From contig NZ_JAAZUH010000005.1 in NCBI RefSeq assembly GCF_013185915.1, forward strand, positions 1-64,000: 64,000 bases of DNA, in the 5' to 3' direction. The number at the start of each line of letters is the position of its first letter. Position 1 is the first letter of the stretch. The DNA comes from Stenotrophomonas bentonitica (lineage in GTDB: Bacteria > Pseudomonadota > Gammaproteobacteria > Xanthomonadales > Xanthomonadaceae). The notes under the pieces were generated by a model that saw nothing but the letters and a program-made list of their open reading frames with translations, was not told the origin of the DNA and ran no database searches. The translations under genes were made by a program, and so were the position numbers. This document shows positions 55,161-64,000 of the stretch, piece after piece.

Positions 55161-55603
55161 GGCTGCTCGGAGGCGTTCTCCACCCACCAGTTTGCAGCGC
55201 TTCCCCAACCACTCACCAGCAGCCTGAAATCGGGATGCCGGTACACCTCCCGCGCATGCGCCGGCGCGGATGGGCGATGGTCCGAAGGTAAGGCGATGCT
55301 GGTGTCCGTCGGGCCGGCGGGCAGCACCCAGTAGTAGGTTCCCGATCGCCCGATGATGAACTGCACCGCTCCTGCTTGTTCACTGACCTGCAGGTATCCA
55401 ACTCCGTCACGTTCGAACGTATGAACGGCCCACTGCCGATCAAGGCTCACATTTGTCTCGGACGGTTGAACCTGCCCTATCCCGCTACTCGCAGACATGG
55501 GGTCCTTAATGTCGCCGGGGCAGCACAGCGCCCATGCGGGGAGCGGGGACGTCATCATCAGGATGAGCGGACACAGGTAACGCGCAGACAGTTTCAGCAC
55601 CAT
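55157..55603 (-). CDS. Exported hypothetical protein
   Basis: A 148-residue protein with a signal peptide (about 1-26, LPAWA) followed by LCCPGDIKDP and a beta-rich domain (TYYWVLPAGPTDTSIAL) that ends in WWVENASEQP. It ends 4 bases inside the MASE1 gene from the opposite strand. GGAGG lies 3-4 bases before the ATG at 55603. Function unknown. Confidence 0.6.
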   Translation of the reverse strand: MVLKLSARYLCPLILMMTSPLPAWALCCPGDIKDPMSASSGIGQVQPSETNVSLDRQWAVHTFERDGVGYLQVSEQAGAVQFIIGRSGTYYWVLPAGPTDTSIALPSDHRPSAPAHAREVYRHPDFRLLVSGWGSAANWWVENASEQP

Positions 55604-55688
55604 GCACCTCCGATTCTTCAATGGCTGGTGCGCGCGATGCTATGCGCGCGGGTTCTGCAGCACGTTGAACAAAATCGGAAATTGGCGC

Positions 55689-55711
55689 AGCCACGCAGGG
55701 CGTGGCTCTAC
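55689..55711 (-). repeat. SMAG GTAG repeat overlapping the rarD stop codon
   Basis: Same 23-base sequence as the canonical copies, read on the minus strand. The TAG of its GTAG head is the stop codon of rarD. Confidence 0.93.
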
Positions 55712-56619
55712 CGGGGGATTTTTCGCGAGCGGTACACGCTGTCGGAGACGAACAGCAGCAGGCCTACCCAGATCGCGGCGAAACCAATCGCCTTCGCGCT
55801 GTCGAACGGTTCGCGGAAGAAGAACACGCCCAGCAACAGGCCCAGGCTGGGAGCGATGTACTGCAGGATGCCGACCAGCGAGAGCGGGATGCGCTTTACG
55901 CCATAGGCAAAGCCGATCAACGGCAGGGCGGTGACCGCGCCTCCGAGGATCAGCAGCAGGTCGTTGCGCCAGCCCCAGCCGCCGAAGAAGCCGCCGCCGT
56001 GGCCGGCCTCGCTCCACAACGCGAAGCCGATTGCCGGCAGGAACAGGTACAGACTTTCGATGCCCAGCCCCGCCACCGGGTCTACCGAGATCATCTTGCG
56101 CAGCAGGCCGTACAGGCCGAACGAGCAGGCCAGGCCCAGTGCGATCCACGGCGGGGTGCCGGCGTCGATGGTCAGCCAGGTCACGCCGAGCGCGGCGCAG
56201 GCCACGGCCAGCCACTGCAGGCCGCGCAGGCGTTCCTTCAGCACCACCACGCCCAGTACGACGCTCACCAGCGGGTTGATGAAGTAGCCCAGGCTGGTTT
56301 CGATCACATGCCCGGCGTTGATCGCCCAGATGTACAGGCCCCAGTTGAAGGCGATAGCCATGCTGCTCAGCGCCAGCGTGGGCAGCGCGCGCGGCTGCGC
56401 GGCGATCTGCCTCCACCAGCCGGTGCCGTTGCTGATCAGCAGCCACGCCACCACCAGCACGGTGCTCCAGATGATGCGGTGGGCGATGATCTGCTGCGAA
56501 GGCACCGCCTTGAGCAGGTGCCAGTACACCGGCACCAGGCCCCACAGGGTGAAGGTGAAGGCGGTGATGGCCAGGCCACGGCGCTGTTCCTGCAGGGGCG
56601 TCCTTTCCACTGCGCTCAC
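55708..56619 (-). CDS. rarD: RarD-like EamA family transporter
   Basis: A 303-residue, ten-helix inner-membrane permease of the drug/metabolite transporter superfamily. Typical RarD features are FTLWGLVPVYWHLLKAV, the long YIWAINAGHVIETSLGYFIN segment with LVSVVLGVVVLKERL, and the second EamA half with IAPSLGLLLGVFFFREPF. Historically linked to chloramphenicol resistance; the true substrate is unclear. Its start overlaps the upstream gene by 4 bases. It ends in a SMAG head. Confidence 0.92.
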   Translation of the reverse strand: MSAVERTPLQEQRRGLAITAFTFTLWGLVPVYWHLLKAVPSQQIIAHRIIWSTVLVVAWLLISNGTGWWRQIAAQPRALPTLALSSMAIAFNWGLYIWAINAGHVIETSLGYFINPLVSVVLGVVVLKERLRGLQWLAVACAALGVTWLTIDAGTPPWIALGLACSFGLYGLLRKMISVDPVAGLGIESLYLFLPAIGFALWSEAGHGGGFFGGWGWRNDLLLILGGAVTALPLIGFAYGVKRIPLSLVGILQYIAPSLGLLLGVFFFREPFDSAKAIGFAAIWVGLLLFVSDSVYRSRKIPR

Positions 56620-57518
56620 TTGCGGCGGGTCCGGGCCAGGGTGAGCACCAGCACGCCCGCCAGGATCACGCCCATGGCCAGCAGGTCATGCGGGCCGAAG
56701 TGCTCATGGCCGATCAGGGCACCGAGCAGCACCGCGATCACCGGATTGACGTAGGCGTAGCTGGCGGCCAGCGCCGGGCGCACGTTCTGCAGCAGCCACA
56801 CGTAGGCGGTGAAGGCCACGATGGAGCCGAACATGCACAGGTACGCCACGGCCAGAAGCCCATTCATGCTGGGCCAGGTGGTCGGCCGTTCGCCGGTGGC
56901 CAGGCCGAGCGCGACCAACATGACGCCACCGCACAGCATCTGCCCGGCGGCGGTCATGAAGGGGCTGGGCAGGTCCAGGCCGCGCGCCCAGACCGAGCCG
57001 AACGCCCAGCCGATCGGGGCGATCAGCAGCAGGATCAAGCCCTGCGGAGACGCGGTGAGGCTGCTTCCCGCATTCAGCCAGACCACGCCGAGGAAGCCGA
57101 TGGCGATGCCCAGCCACTCGCCGCGGGTGGCGTGCTGGCCGCGCATGGCACCGAACAGGGCCATCCACAGCGGTACCGAGGCCACGGCGGTGGCGGCCAG
57201 ACCGGAGGAGACGGTGCGCTCGGCCAGCACCACCATGCCGTTGCCCAGCACCAGCATGGTCAGGCCCATGATGACCAGGTTGCGCCACTGCCGGCCGGTC
57301 GGCGCGGGCAGGCCGCGCCAGCGCAGCACGGCGTACATCAGGCTGCCGGCCACGATGAACCGGGCCCCGGAGACTGTCGTCAACGGCAGCGCACCGCCCT
57401 CCAGGGCGAAGCGGATGCCCAGGTAGGTGGACCCCCAGACCACGTACACCAGCAGCAGGGCCAGGACGACCAGGCCACTGCGGGGAGCGGCCTGCGGGGG
57501 TGCGGGGGTAGCGGCCAT
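56616..57518 (-). CDS. yedA: EamA family transporter (YedA-like)
   Basis: A 300-residue, ten-helix permease with two EamA repeats. The motifs YVVWGSTYLGIRFALEGGALP, GNGMVVLAERTVSSGLAATA and ASYAYVNPVIAVLLGALIGHE match the YedA branch. The first residues are Pro/Ala-rich. It is translationally coupled to rarD by ATGA and is probably the first gene of that operon. Substrate unknown; amino acids or metabolites are plausible. Confidence 0.87.
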   Translation of the reverse strand: MAATPAPPQAAPRSGLVVLALLLVYVVWGSTYLGIRFALEGGALPLTTVSGARFIVAGSLMYAVLRWRGLPAPTGRQWRNLVIMGLTMLVLGNGMVVLAERTVSSGLAATAVASVPLWMALFGAMRGQHATRGEWLGIAIGFLGVVWLNAGSSLTASPQGLILLLIAPIGWAFGSVWARGLDLPSPFMTAAGQMLCGGVMLVALGLATGERPTTWPSMNGLLAVAYLCMFGSIVAFTAYVWLLQNVRPALAASYAYVNPVIAVLLGALIGHEHFGPHDLLAMGVILAGVLVLTLARTRRK

Positions 57519-57698
57519 ACGGGACCAGCGGGAGGGGGAGAGGGGATTCTAGGGCTTTGCCGCAGGCGCGGCATGCCTTCTGGTGGCACGCTGTCGTGCC
57601 CGGACTAGTTACATGGTGCAATGCCCACCGGTCATGCACGTGGGGTAAGGTAAAAACTGCCTAGAACCACCGCTCCACCGTGAGGACCGTTTTCCAGC

Positions 57699-59033
57699 AT
57701 GAGCATCTCCCCTACCCTTTCCGCGCCCGCCAATGACAAGGCCGCGCTGAAACGTTCGATCTCCAACACCCTGAAGGGCTCGGCCGGCAATCTGGTCGAG
57801 TGGTATGACGTTTACGTCTACTCGGTGTTCGCGGTCTACTTCGAATCCCAGTTCTTCTCGGCCGCCGACAAGAACTCCACCATGTATGTGTGGGCGATCT
57901 TCGCCGCCACCTTCCTGATGCGCCCGATCGGCGCCTGGTACTTCGGCCGCTTCGCCGACCGTTACGGCCGCCGCCTGGCGCTGACCGTGTCGGTGACCAT
58001 GATGGCCGCCTGTTCGTTCCTGATCGCGCTGACCCCCACTGCCGCCACCATCGGGGGCTGGGCCGCGTTGATCCTGCTGTTCGCGCGCCTGCTGCAGGGC
58101 TTCGCCACCGGTGGCGAGTACGGCACCAGCGCCACCTACATGTCCGAGGCCGCGCTGCCGGGCCGCCGTGGCTTCCTGTCTTCGTTCCACTACGTCACCC
58201 TGGTCGGTGGCCACGTGCTGGCACAGCTGACCCTGTTCACCATGCTGCTGTTCTGGGACAAGCCGGAAATTTCGGCCTGGGGCTGGCGCATCGCGTTCGG
58301 CATCGGTGGCCTGGCCGCCATCGTGGTGTTCTGGCTGCGTCGTTCGATGGATGAGTCGCTGACGGAAGACTCCATCGAAGCCGCCCGCGAAGGCCGCGCC
58401 AAGGCGTCGGGCTCGATGTACGAACTGTTCGTGCACCAGTGGCGCCCGCTGCTGCTGTGCTTCCTGATCACCGCCGGCGGCACCGTGGCCTTCTACACCT
58501 ATTCGGTGAACGGCCCGAAGATGATCCAGAGCGCGTTTGCCGGTACCGACGTGATGACCGGCACGCTGATCAACCTGGGCGTGCTGACCTTCCTGATGGT
58601 GCTGCAGCCGATTGGCGGCTGGCTCTCGGACATCGTGGGCCGCAAGAGCCTGCTGGTGTTCTTCGGCGTGGGCGGCGTGCTGTACAGCTGGTACCTGATC
58701 ACCCAGCTGCCGAACCAGCATGACCCGCTGTGGGCGTTCCTGACCCTGGCCATTGGCTTCGTGATCCTGACCGGTTACACCTCGATCAACGCGGTGGTGA
58801 AGGCCGAGCTGTTCCCGACCCACGTGCGTGCGCTGGGCGTGGGCTTCGGCTACGCGATGGCCAACTCGCTGTTCGGTGGTACCGCGCCACTGCTGTACCA
58901 GGGCGCGCTGAAGACCGACCGGGTGGGCGACTTCGCCATCTACGTCACGGCGATCATCGCGGTGTCGCTGGTTGTGTATGTGTTCTTCCTGAAGAACAAG
59001 GGGCCGAACTATCTGGATGGCACCCTGAAATAA
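57699..59033 (+). CDS. kgtP: MFS permease, alpha-ketoglutarate transporter type
   Basis: A 444-residue, twelve-helix proton symporter of the metabolite:H+ symporter family. Signatures: GNLVEWYDVYVYSVFAVYFES, RPIGAWYFGRFADRYGRRLAL and QGFATGGEYGTSATYMSEAA. The NLVEWYD and ATGGEYGTSATY motifs fit KgtP and close dicarboxylate permeases best. A bidirectional terminator lies 18 bases downstream. Confidence 0.86.
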   Translation: MSISPTLSAPANDKAALKRSISNTLKGSAGNLVEWYDVYVYSVFAVYFESQFFSAADKNSTMYVWAIFAATFLMRPIGAWYFGRFADRYGRRLALTVSVTMMAACSFLIALTPTAATIGGWAALILLFARLLQGFATGGEYGTSATYMSEAALPGRRGFLSSFHYVTLVGGHVLAQLTLFTMLLFWDKPEISAWGWRIAFGIGGLAAIVVFWLRRSMDESLTEDSIEAAREGRAKASGSMYELFVHQWRPLLLCFLITAGGTVAFYTYSVNGPKMIQSAFAGTDVMTGTLINLGVLTFLMVLQPIGGWLSDIVGRKSLLVFFGVGGVLYSWYLITQLPNQHDPLWAFLTLAIGFVILTGYTSINAVVKAELFPTHVRALGVGFGYAMANSLFGGTAPLLYQGALKTDRVGDFAIYVTAIIAVSLVVYVFFLKNKGPNYLDGTLK

Positions 59034-59051
59034 TTCAGGGTCGGAAAAATG

Positions 59052-59084
59052 AAAAAGGCCGGGGCATGCCCCGGCCTTTTTTTT
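59052..59084. terminator. Bidirectional Rho-independent terminator
   Basis: A perfect 20-base palindrome (59057-59076) is flanked by five A on the left and eight T on the right. It can end both the kgtP-like gene and the convergent M28 peptidase gene. Confidence 0.95.
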
Positions 59085-59097
59085 GTTTCGCGTTCCG

Positions 59098-60768
59098 TTA
59101 CCGGCGGGCGGCTTCGCTTTGTTCGCGGGTCTTGCGGAACTCCGAACCCTCTTCCCAATGCGGCCAGCGGCGGCTGTTGGCCAGTTCGGCGCCCAGGTCG
59201 TAGACCAGCAGGGTGTCGGCGGCGTGGCCGGCCGGGTCCCAGGTGGGGGTCCAGGCGTCGCAGGCCTGGTGGTAGCAGTCGGCGAAGTACTTCTCGCGCA
59301 GTGCCTTGCCGGCTTCAACGCCCCCTTCCAGCTTGTCCAGGCCCGGGCCGATGGTGATCGCCGGCACGCCCAGGCGGGCGAAGGCGAAGTGGTCGGCGCG
59401 GTAGAAGAAGCCCGCTTCCAGGTTCGGGTCGGGGCTGTAGCTGCGGCCACGGGCCTTGGCCACGCGCTCCAGGTCCCCTTCCAGCGAGACGCGGCCCTTG
59501 CCCCACGAGGCAATGTCGCGGGTGGGGCCGTCCGGGCTGAACATCTCGATGTTGATCACCGCGGCGGTCTTTTCCAGCGGCGCCAGCGGATGCGCGGCGT
59601 AGTAGTTGGCACCGAGCAGGCCCTTTTCTTCAGCCGTGAGCGCCACGAAGTACAGCGTGCGCTGCGGCTGCGGGCCGGCCGCGAACACGCGGCCCAGCTC
59701 CAGCACGGTGGCTACGCCGGTGGCGTTGTCGATCGCGCCACGGCGGATCCGGTCGCCCTTGGCGTCGGGCTGGCCGATGCCGAACGCGTCCCAGTGCGCG
59801 GAGAAGATCACCGCTTCGTCGGCGTGCGCGCCGCCCGGCAGCTTGGCCACCACGTTGCGGGTGACCACCTGCTCGCGCTTGATTTTGAACTGCGCCGACA
59901 GCGTAGCGTCGCCCAGCACCACCGGCTGGAAGCCAGGGGTCATGGCCTTGCGCTTCTCCGCTTCGAAATCCAGCCCGGCGTCGCGGAACACCTGCTCGGC
60001 CACCGAGCGCTGCATCCAGCCACGCAGCGGAACGTGCTGCGCCAGCGCCTGCTCCGGGGTGCGTTCGATGTCGAACAGCGGCGAGGTGCCCGAGCTCTTC
60101 ACCGTGGCCCAGCCGTACGCCGCCGGGGCGGTTTCATGCACGATCAGCACGCCCTGCGCGCCACGCCGCGCCGCTTCCTCGAACTTGTAGGTCCAGCGAC
60201 CGTAGTAGGTGACCGCCTTGCCGTCGAAGGCGCCGGGGCGTTCGGACTCGAAATCGGCGTCGTTGATCAGCATGACGGCGATCTTGCCGTGCAGGTCCAC
60301 GCCCTTGTAGTCGTCCCACTGGCGCTCGGGCGCGTCGATGCCGTAGCCGACGAACACCAGCGGTGCATTCCTGATGTCCACCGACGCCTGCGGGCGCAGG
60401 CTCTGCATCGTCACATCCACGCCGTTTTCCAGCGCGCGCGCCTTGCCCTTCTGGCGCAGCTCCGCGCGCACCGGGCCGTCGACCGAGGCACGCACCATCG
60501 GCACCGGCTGCACCCAGCTGCCGTCCGGGCCGCCCGGCTGCAGGCCGGACTTGCGGAATTCCTCGATCAGGTACTGCACGGTGCGCTCTTCGCCGGGCGA
60601 GGCCGGGGCGCGCCCTTCGAACTCGTCCGAGGCCAGGATCCGCACGTGACGCGACAGCGCTTCGGGGTCGATGCCGCCGCCCGGCAGGTCATTGGCCGCG
60701 TGGGCCAGCCCGCCGACGAACAGACAGGACGACAACAGCAGCATGCGCATCGGATTCACGGCAGACAC
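59098..60768 (-). CDS. M28 family zinc metallopeptidase
   Basis: A 556-residue exported peptidase. It has a signal peptide (about 1-24), a protease-associated (PA) domain inserted near residues 130-270, and an M28 catalytic domain. Metal-site residues are FSAHWDAFG (His and Asp), RGAIDNATG (bridging Asp), TAEEKGLLG (catalytic Glu-Glu), NIEMFSPDG (Glu where many relatives have Asp) and a late His in CYHQACDAW. Aminopeptidase or carboxypeptidase activity on peptides is expected. Confidence 0.88.
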   Translation of the reverse strand: MSAVNPMRMLLLSSCLFVGGLAHAANDLPGGGIDPEALSRHVRILASDEFEGRAPASPGEERTVQYLIEEFRKSGLQPGGPDGSWVQPVPMVRASVDGPVRAELRQKGKARALENGVDVTMQSLRPQASVDIRNAPLVFVGYGIDAPERQWDDYKGVDLHGKIAVMLINDADFESERPGAFDGKAVTYYGRWTYKFEEAARRGAQGVLIVHETAPAAYGWATVKSSGTSPLFDIERTPEQALAQHVPLRGWMQRSVAEQVFRDAGLDFEAEKRKAMTPGFQPVVLGDATLSAQFKIKREQVVTRNVVAKLPGGAHADEAVIFSAHWDAFGIGQPDAKGDRIRRGAIDNATGVATVLELGRVFAAGPQPQRTLYFVALTAEEKGLLGANYYAAHPLAPLEKTAAVINIEMFSPDGPTRDIASWGKGRVSLEGDLERVAKARGRSYSPDPNLEAGFFYRADHFAFARLGVPAITIGPGLDKLEGGVEAGKALREKYFADCYHQACDAWTPTWDPAGHAADTLLVYDLGAELANSRRWPHWEEGSEFRKTREQSEAARR

Positions 60769-60824
60769 CAGAAAAAGAACGGAATGCCAAAGTGTAACGT
60801 GACACTTCAGTTACCGTGCACGCC

Positions 60825-61757
60825 TCAGCGCCGGTCGCGGTCCAGCCAGCAGGCCAGGCCCTGTGCGTTGAGCTCGATATCCATGGCGAGGATGCGCTCC
60901 ACTGCGGCATCGTCCAGGCGGCAGCCGTGCGCCTGCGCGCGCTCCAGGTACAGCGCGGTGAGTGCTGAAACCAGGCAGCGGTGGCGATCAGGACGCTCAT
61001 CGCACTGGCGACCGATCTCCACCATCGCATCGATCTGCTCCACCAGGTCGGCAGCCAGCGCGGGTATGCCCTCCACGCGACCGTAGTGGGTGAGATACAC
61101 CGCCTGCGGCTCCAGTGCGAGCAGGCGCGCGATGGACTGCTTGAGCGGTTCGGGGTCGAACTGCACCGGCGAGGAGGTGGGCACGATGAAGGCGCCACGG
61201 GCGCTGTCCAGCTCGCGGTAGGACAGGCCGAAGGTGTCGCCGGTGAACAGGCTGCGGCTGCGTTCGTCCCAGACGCACAGGTGGTGGCGCGCATGCCCGG
61301 GCGTGTCCAGGCACAGCAGGCTGCGTCCGGCCAGGTCGACGCGGTGGCCGTCTTCGGCAATCACGATGCGCGCGGCCGGCACCGGCAGCACCGGGCCGTA
61401 GCTGCGCGCGATTTCCTCGGCGCCATAGACTTCGGTGGCACCGGCGACCAGGCGGGTGGGGTCGATCATGTGCGGTGCGCCGCGCGGGTGCACCACCAGC
61501 GTGGCGTTGGGCAGCTGCTGCATGAGCAGGCCGGCGCCGCCGGCATGGTCCAGGTGCACATGGGTGAGCACCAGCCAGTCCACCTGTTCCGGGGTGCAGC
61601 CCGCACGTGCCAGCGCGGCAAGCATGGCCGGTACGGCCAGGCCGGTGCCGCAGTCGATGAACGCGGCGCGGCCGTGTTCGACGATCAGGTAGGCGGCGTC
61701 GAAGTCATTGCGCTGGAACGCGGTATCGATGGTGAAAATGCTGGGGTCCACGTACAT
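60825..61757 (-). CDS. Metallo-beta-lactamase-fold hydrolase
   Basis: A 310-residue protein with the metal motif THVHLDHAGG (H66, H68, D70, H71), then PGHARHHLC and SLFTGDTFG supplying the other ligands. A helical C-terminal domain (about 230-310) follows, as in glyoxalase II-like or lactonase-like members. Substrate unknown. The ATG at 61757 is preferred; GGGA lies about 8 bases before it. Confidence 0.85.
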   Translation of the reverse strand: MYVDPSIFTIDTAFQRNDFDAAYLIVEHGRAAFIDCGTGLAVPAMLAALARAGCTPEQVDWLVLTHVHLDHAGGAGLLMQQLPNATLVVHPRGAPHMIDPTRLVAGATEVYGAEEIARSYGPVLPVPAARIVIAEDGHRVDLAGRSLLCLDTPGHARHHLCVWDERSRSLFTGDTFGLSYRELDSARGAFIVPTSSPVQFDPEPLKQSIARLLALEPQAVYLTHYGRVEGIPALAADLVEQIDAMVEIGRQCDERPDRHRCLVSALTALYLERAQAHGCRLDDAAVERILAMDIELNAQGLACWLDRDRR

Positions 61758-61794
61758 CGGCTCATCCCTGGCTGAAACGGTATGCCTGCCCAGT

Positions 61795-62133
61795 CTAGGG
61801 CGAACCGGCGGCCGACTTCGATGCGGCTTTGGTCGCACGCTGGGCCAGCCAGCTGCCGCGCAGCAGCAGCGCGGCCACCATCACCCCCAGGAACGCACCG
61901 TAGGCATACAGCACCGCGAGCACCTGGCGCCAGATCGGGCCGGCGTCGCTCTGCACCACACCGATATGGTGGCCCCACAGCATGGCGGCAATGCTGAGCA
62001 CGAACGCCAGCACCAGCGCGGCGCTGTCGAACAGGCGCCGCGCGGTGTCGCGCGGCTGGCGGGGGAACATCCAGTACAACGTGCCCAGCAGGATGAACCA
62101 GGGCAGGAACAACACCAACGACAACCAGGCCAT
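61795..62133 (-). CDS. Small inner-membrane protein
   Basis: A 112-residue protein with three hydrophobic segments (about 3-23, 36-54, 68-92) and a basic Ala/Ser/Lys tail (RATKAASKSAAG). GGAGGAAACACG precedes the ATG at 62133, a strong ribosome site. It lies downstream of trpS, with a GTAG-type hairpin between them. Function unknown. Confidence 0.72.
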   Translation of the reverse strand: MAWLSLVLFLPWFILLGTLYWMFPRQPRDTARRLFDSAALVLAFVLSIAAMLWGHHIGVVQSDAGPIWRQVLAVLYAYGAFLGVMVAALLLRGSWLAQRATKAASKSAAGSP

Positions 62134-62155
62134 CGTGTTTCCTCCGTTGACGATT

Positions 62156-62180
62156 CCATCGACCAGCGGTCGATGGCTAC
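62156..62180 (-). repeat. SMAG-like GTAG palindrome between trpS and the small membrane protein
   Basis: On the minus strand GTAG is followed by CCATCGACC, a 3-base loop and GGTCGATGG. The 9-bp stem is perfect but the loop and sequence differ from the other copies, so it is a distinct subtype (25 bases). Confidence 0.7.
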
Positions 62181-62193
62181 CGCACGCGCCGCA

Positions 62194-63492
62194 TCAGGCG
62201 GCCTGGTCGCGCAGCTCCTGCAGCGCGGCCAGCACCACGTCTACTTCCGCTTCCAGCTTGAACAGCTCGCTCTGCAGCTGGTCGCCCTGCTCGGCCTGCT
62301 TGAGCACGCCGATCAGCTGGCCCGCATCGCGCGGGGAATCGAAGGCTTCGCTCTGGATCAGCAGCGTGCCGTCGCCGGCCTGCAGCTTGAAGTAGAAGCG
62401 GCCGTCCTTTTCGCGGTACTGCTTGAACAGCGGCGGTGCAGCGCGCGCCACGCCACCGTCTTCCGCGGCGATGCTGCCGGCAGTGGATAGGTCGCGCAGG
62501 CCCACGGCGTGGCGCAGCTCCTTCAGCAGCGGAATGGCGTACTGCTCGCGCAGCTGCTGGCCGCGACGACGCAGCAGCGCTTCGATCTTCTCCGGCTCGG
62601 CCATCAGCGCGTCGTAGCGCTCGCGCAGCGGGGTCAGTTCGGCGTCGATGCGCTCGAACAGCTGCTGCTTGGCGTCGCCCCAGCTGATGCCGTCGGCGAA
62701 GGCCTGGGCGAACGCCGCAGTCTGCGCCGGGCTGGCGAAGGCCTGGTACATCTGGAACAGCGCCGAGCCTTCGGTGCTCTTGGGCTCGCCCGGTGCGCGC
62801 GAGTCGGTCAGGATGGAGAACACCAGCTTCTTCAGTTCCGCGCGCGGGGCGAACAGCGGAATGGTGTTGTGGTAGCTCTTGCTCATCTTGCGGCCGTCCA
62901 GGCCTGCCAGGGTGGCCACCTGCTCGTCGATCACCACCTCCGGCAGCGGGAAGTATTCCTTGCCGTACACGTGGTTGAAGCGCTGCGCGAAGTCGCGCGC
63001 CATTTCGATGTGCTGGATCTGGTCACGGCCCACCGGCACCTGGTTGGCCTTGAAGATCAGGATGTCGGCGGCCATCAGCACCGGGTACATGAACAGCCCC
63101 GCGCTGATGCCGGCGTCTTCGTCCAGCTGTTCTTCGCGGTTCTTGTCCACCGCCGCCTTGTAGGCATGGGCCCGGTTGAGGATGCCCTTGCTGGCGATGG
63201 CGGTGAGGAACCACATCAGCTCGGTGGTTTCCGGAATGTCGCTCTGCCGGTAGAACCAGACCTTGTCCGGGTCCAGCCCGCACGCCAGCCAGCTGGCGGC
63301 GATCTCCAGGGTCGAGCGCTGGGTCCGCTCCGGCTCCTGCGCCTTGATCAGGCTGTGCAGGTCGGCCAGGAAGAAGAAGCTCTCGATGTCCGAGGCGGCA
63401 CTGGCGGCAATGGCCGGGCGGATCGCGCCGACATAATTGCCCAGGTGGGGGGTGCCGGAGGGGGTGATACCGGTGAGAACGCGGGTGGTCAT
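62194..63492 (-). CDS. trpS: Tryptophanyl-tRNA synthetase
   Basis: Class I synthetase charging tRNA-Trp. The N-terminus has the HIGH-equivalent TPSGTPHLGNY (H16-LGN), the middle GRKMSKS (KMSKS at 202-206). The 432-residue length exceeds the usual 330 or so by a C-terminal helical and beta-rich region (about 335-432, KDGRFYFKLQAGDG), which is seen in some proteobacteria. Start at the ATG at 63492, where the conserved N-terminus begins. Confidence 0.95.
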   Translation of the reverse strand: MTTRVLTGITPSGTPHLGNYVGAIRPAIAASAASDIESFFFLADLHSLIKAQEPERTQRSTLEIAASWLACGLDPDKVWFYRQSDIPETTELMWFLTAIASKGILNRAHAYKAAVDKNREEQLDEDAGISAGLFMYPVLMAADILIFKANQVPVGRDQIQHIEMARDFAQRFNHVYGKEYFPLPEVVIDEQVATLAGLDGRKMSKSYHNTIPLFAPRAELKKLVFSILTDSRAPGEPKSTEGSALFQMYQAFASPAQTAAFAQAFADGISWGDAKQQLFERIDAELTPLRERYDALMAEPEKIEALLRRRGQQLREQYAIPLLKELRHAVGLRDLSTAGSIAAEDGGVARAAPPLFKQYREKDGRFYFKLQAGDGTLLIQSEAFDSPRDAGQLIGVLKQAEQGDQLQSELFKLEAEVDVVLAALQELRDQAA

Positions 63493-63601
63493 GTGGGAAT
63501 CATTACAGGCAGTTGAACGCCCCCAGTTTACCTGCCCGCGCGCAACCCCGTTGGCCGGCCCGGCGCGTTGAAGGTCATACCCAACCGCGAAGGCCCCTGC
63601 C

Positions 63602-64000
63602 ATGAAACGCCTGACCCTGCCCCTGCTTGCCGTGCTGGCCCTGTGTGGCTTCAAACCCGCCGTTCCGCCGCGTGCCGACGCCGGTCCGGTCACCCTGAGC
63701 CTGGTCGACCGCGACCAGCAGCGGGAACTGCCCACCTGGCAGCACCGCGGCCAGCGCTGGGTGGCCGGCAGCCAGGGCACGCCGTATGCGGTGCGCCTGC
63801 GCAACAACAGCCCCGAGCGGGTGCTGGTGGTGCTGTCGGTGGACGGCCTGAACGTCATCAACGGCGAGGTGGCCTCTCCCGACCAGACCGGCTACGTGCT
63901 CGAGCCGTGGCAGAGCGCGGACATCACCGGCTGGCGCAAGTCGCAACGGGATGTGACGCAGTTCGTGTTCACCAGCCCCGGCAACAGTTACGCCGACCGT
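63602..64000 (+). CDS. Exported protein, cut by the window edge
   Basis: The first 133 residues of an exported protein: a signal-type start (MKRLTLPLLAVLALCGF, with a Cys that could be a lipid site), then a beta-rich domain with RNNSPERVLVVLSVDGLNVI, GYVLEPWQSADITGWRKS and VTQFVFTSPGNSYADR. The pattern suggests a conserved periplasmic protein of unknown function. No stop is seen before the window ends. Confidence 0.65.
   Translation, partial: MKRLTLPLLAVLALCGFKPAVPPRADAGPVTLSLVDRDQQRELPTWQHRGQRWVAGSQGTPYAVRLRNNSPERVLVVLSVDGLNVINGEVASPDQTGYVLEPWQSADITGWRKSQRDVTQFVFTSPGNSYADR

Overview
The window reads as chromosomal DNA of a Xanthomonadaceae gammaproteobacterium, most likely Stenotrophomonas. 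The evidence is high GC, the xanthomonad-typical Ax21 protein, the tyrS-M23 peptidase-anmK and coaBC-dut-algC / radC / argS neighbourhoods, and several copies of a short palindromic repeat starting with GTAG that matches the SMAG (Stenotrophomonas maltophilia GTAG) REP-like family. No tRNA, complete rRNA, CRISPR array, insertion sequence or prophage is visible. Functional calls come from recognising protein families by eye; no database search was possible.

Left end (1-8.7 kb): the window opens in the leader and tandem promoters of a leftward rRNA operon whose genes lie outside the window. Then come tyrS, a cell-wall group (M23 endopeptidase, anmK, ampG-like permease), the DNA-repair nuclease xth, pyrE and an exported coiled-coil protein. 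At 8.7-16.7 kb is a complete potassium operon kdpFABCDE (ATPase plus its own sensor and regulator). At 16.7-20.8 kb, coaBC, dut and a membrane-anchored phosphomannomutase/phosphoglucomutase form a leftward operon.

At 20.8-25.9 kb an accessory block sits between coaBC and radC: exported and lipoprotein-like proteins, a retropepsin-like protease, a small membrane protein with an overlapping micro-gene and its frameshifted duplicate, an ankyrin-repeat protein and an orphan. Core genes then resume: radC, argS, a SPOR protein, a VOC protein, a YdfG-like dehydrogenase, yehS, an outer-membrane protein, a DUF6165 protein, a Nudix hydrolase, Ax21 and DUF1428.

At 35.3-46 kb are a Gly-rich-tailed membrane protein, a histone-H1-like Lys/Ala repeat protein, a Deg-type periplasmic protease, a YqjD/YqjE/YqjK-like trio, an AI-2E-family permease, a HAD phosphatase overlapping an M17 aminopeptidase, and a membrane-anchored catalase-like peroxidase overlapping a cytochrome b561. 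At 45.7-52.3 kb a DesK/DesR-like two-component system is divergent from a MacAB-like efflux operon (adaptor, ATPase, two permeases).

At 52.4-55.6 kb a second lower-GC accessory patch holds two exported orphans flanking a MASE1-domain protein that looks like a catalytically dead sensor kinase. The right end carries rarD and yedA-like EamA transporters, a kgtP-like permease, an M28 peptidase, a metallo-beta-lactamase-fold hydrolase, a small membrane protein, trpS and the start of an exported protein cut by the window edge.
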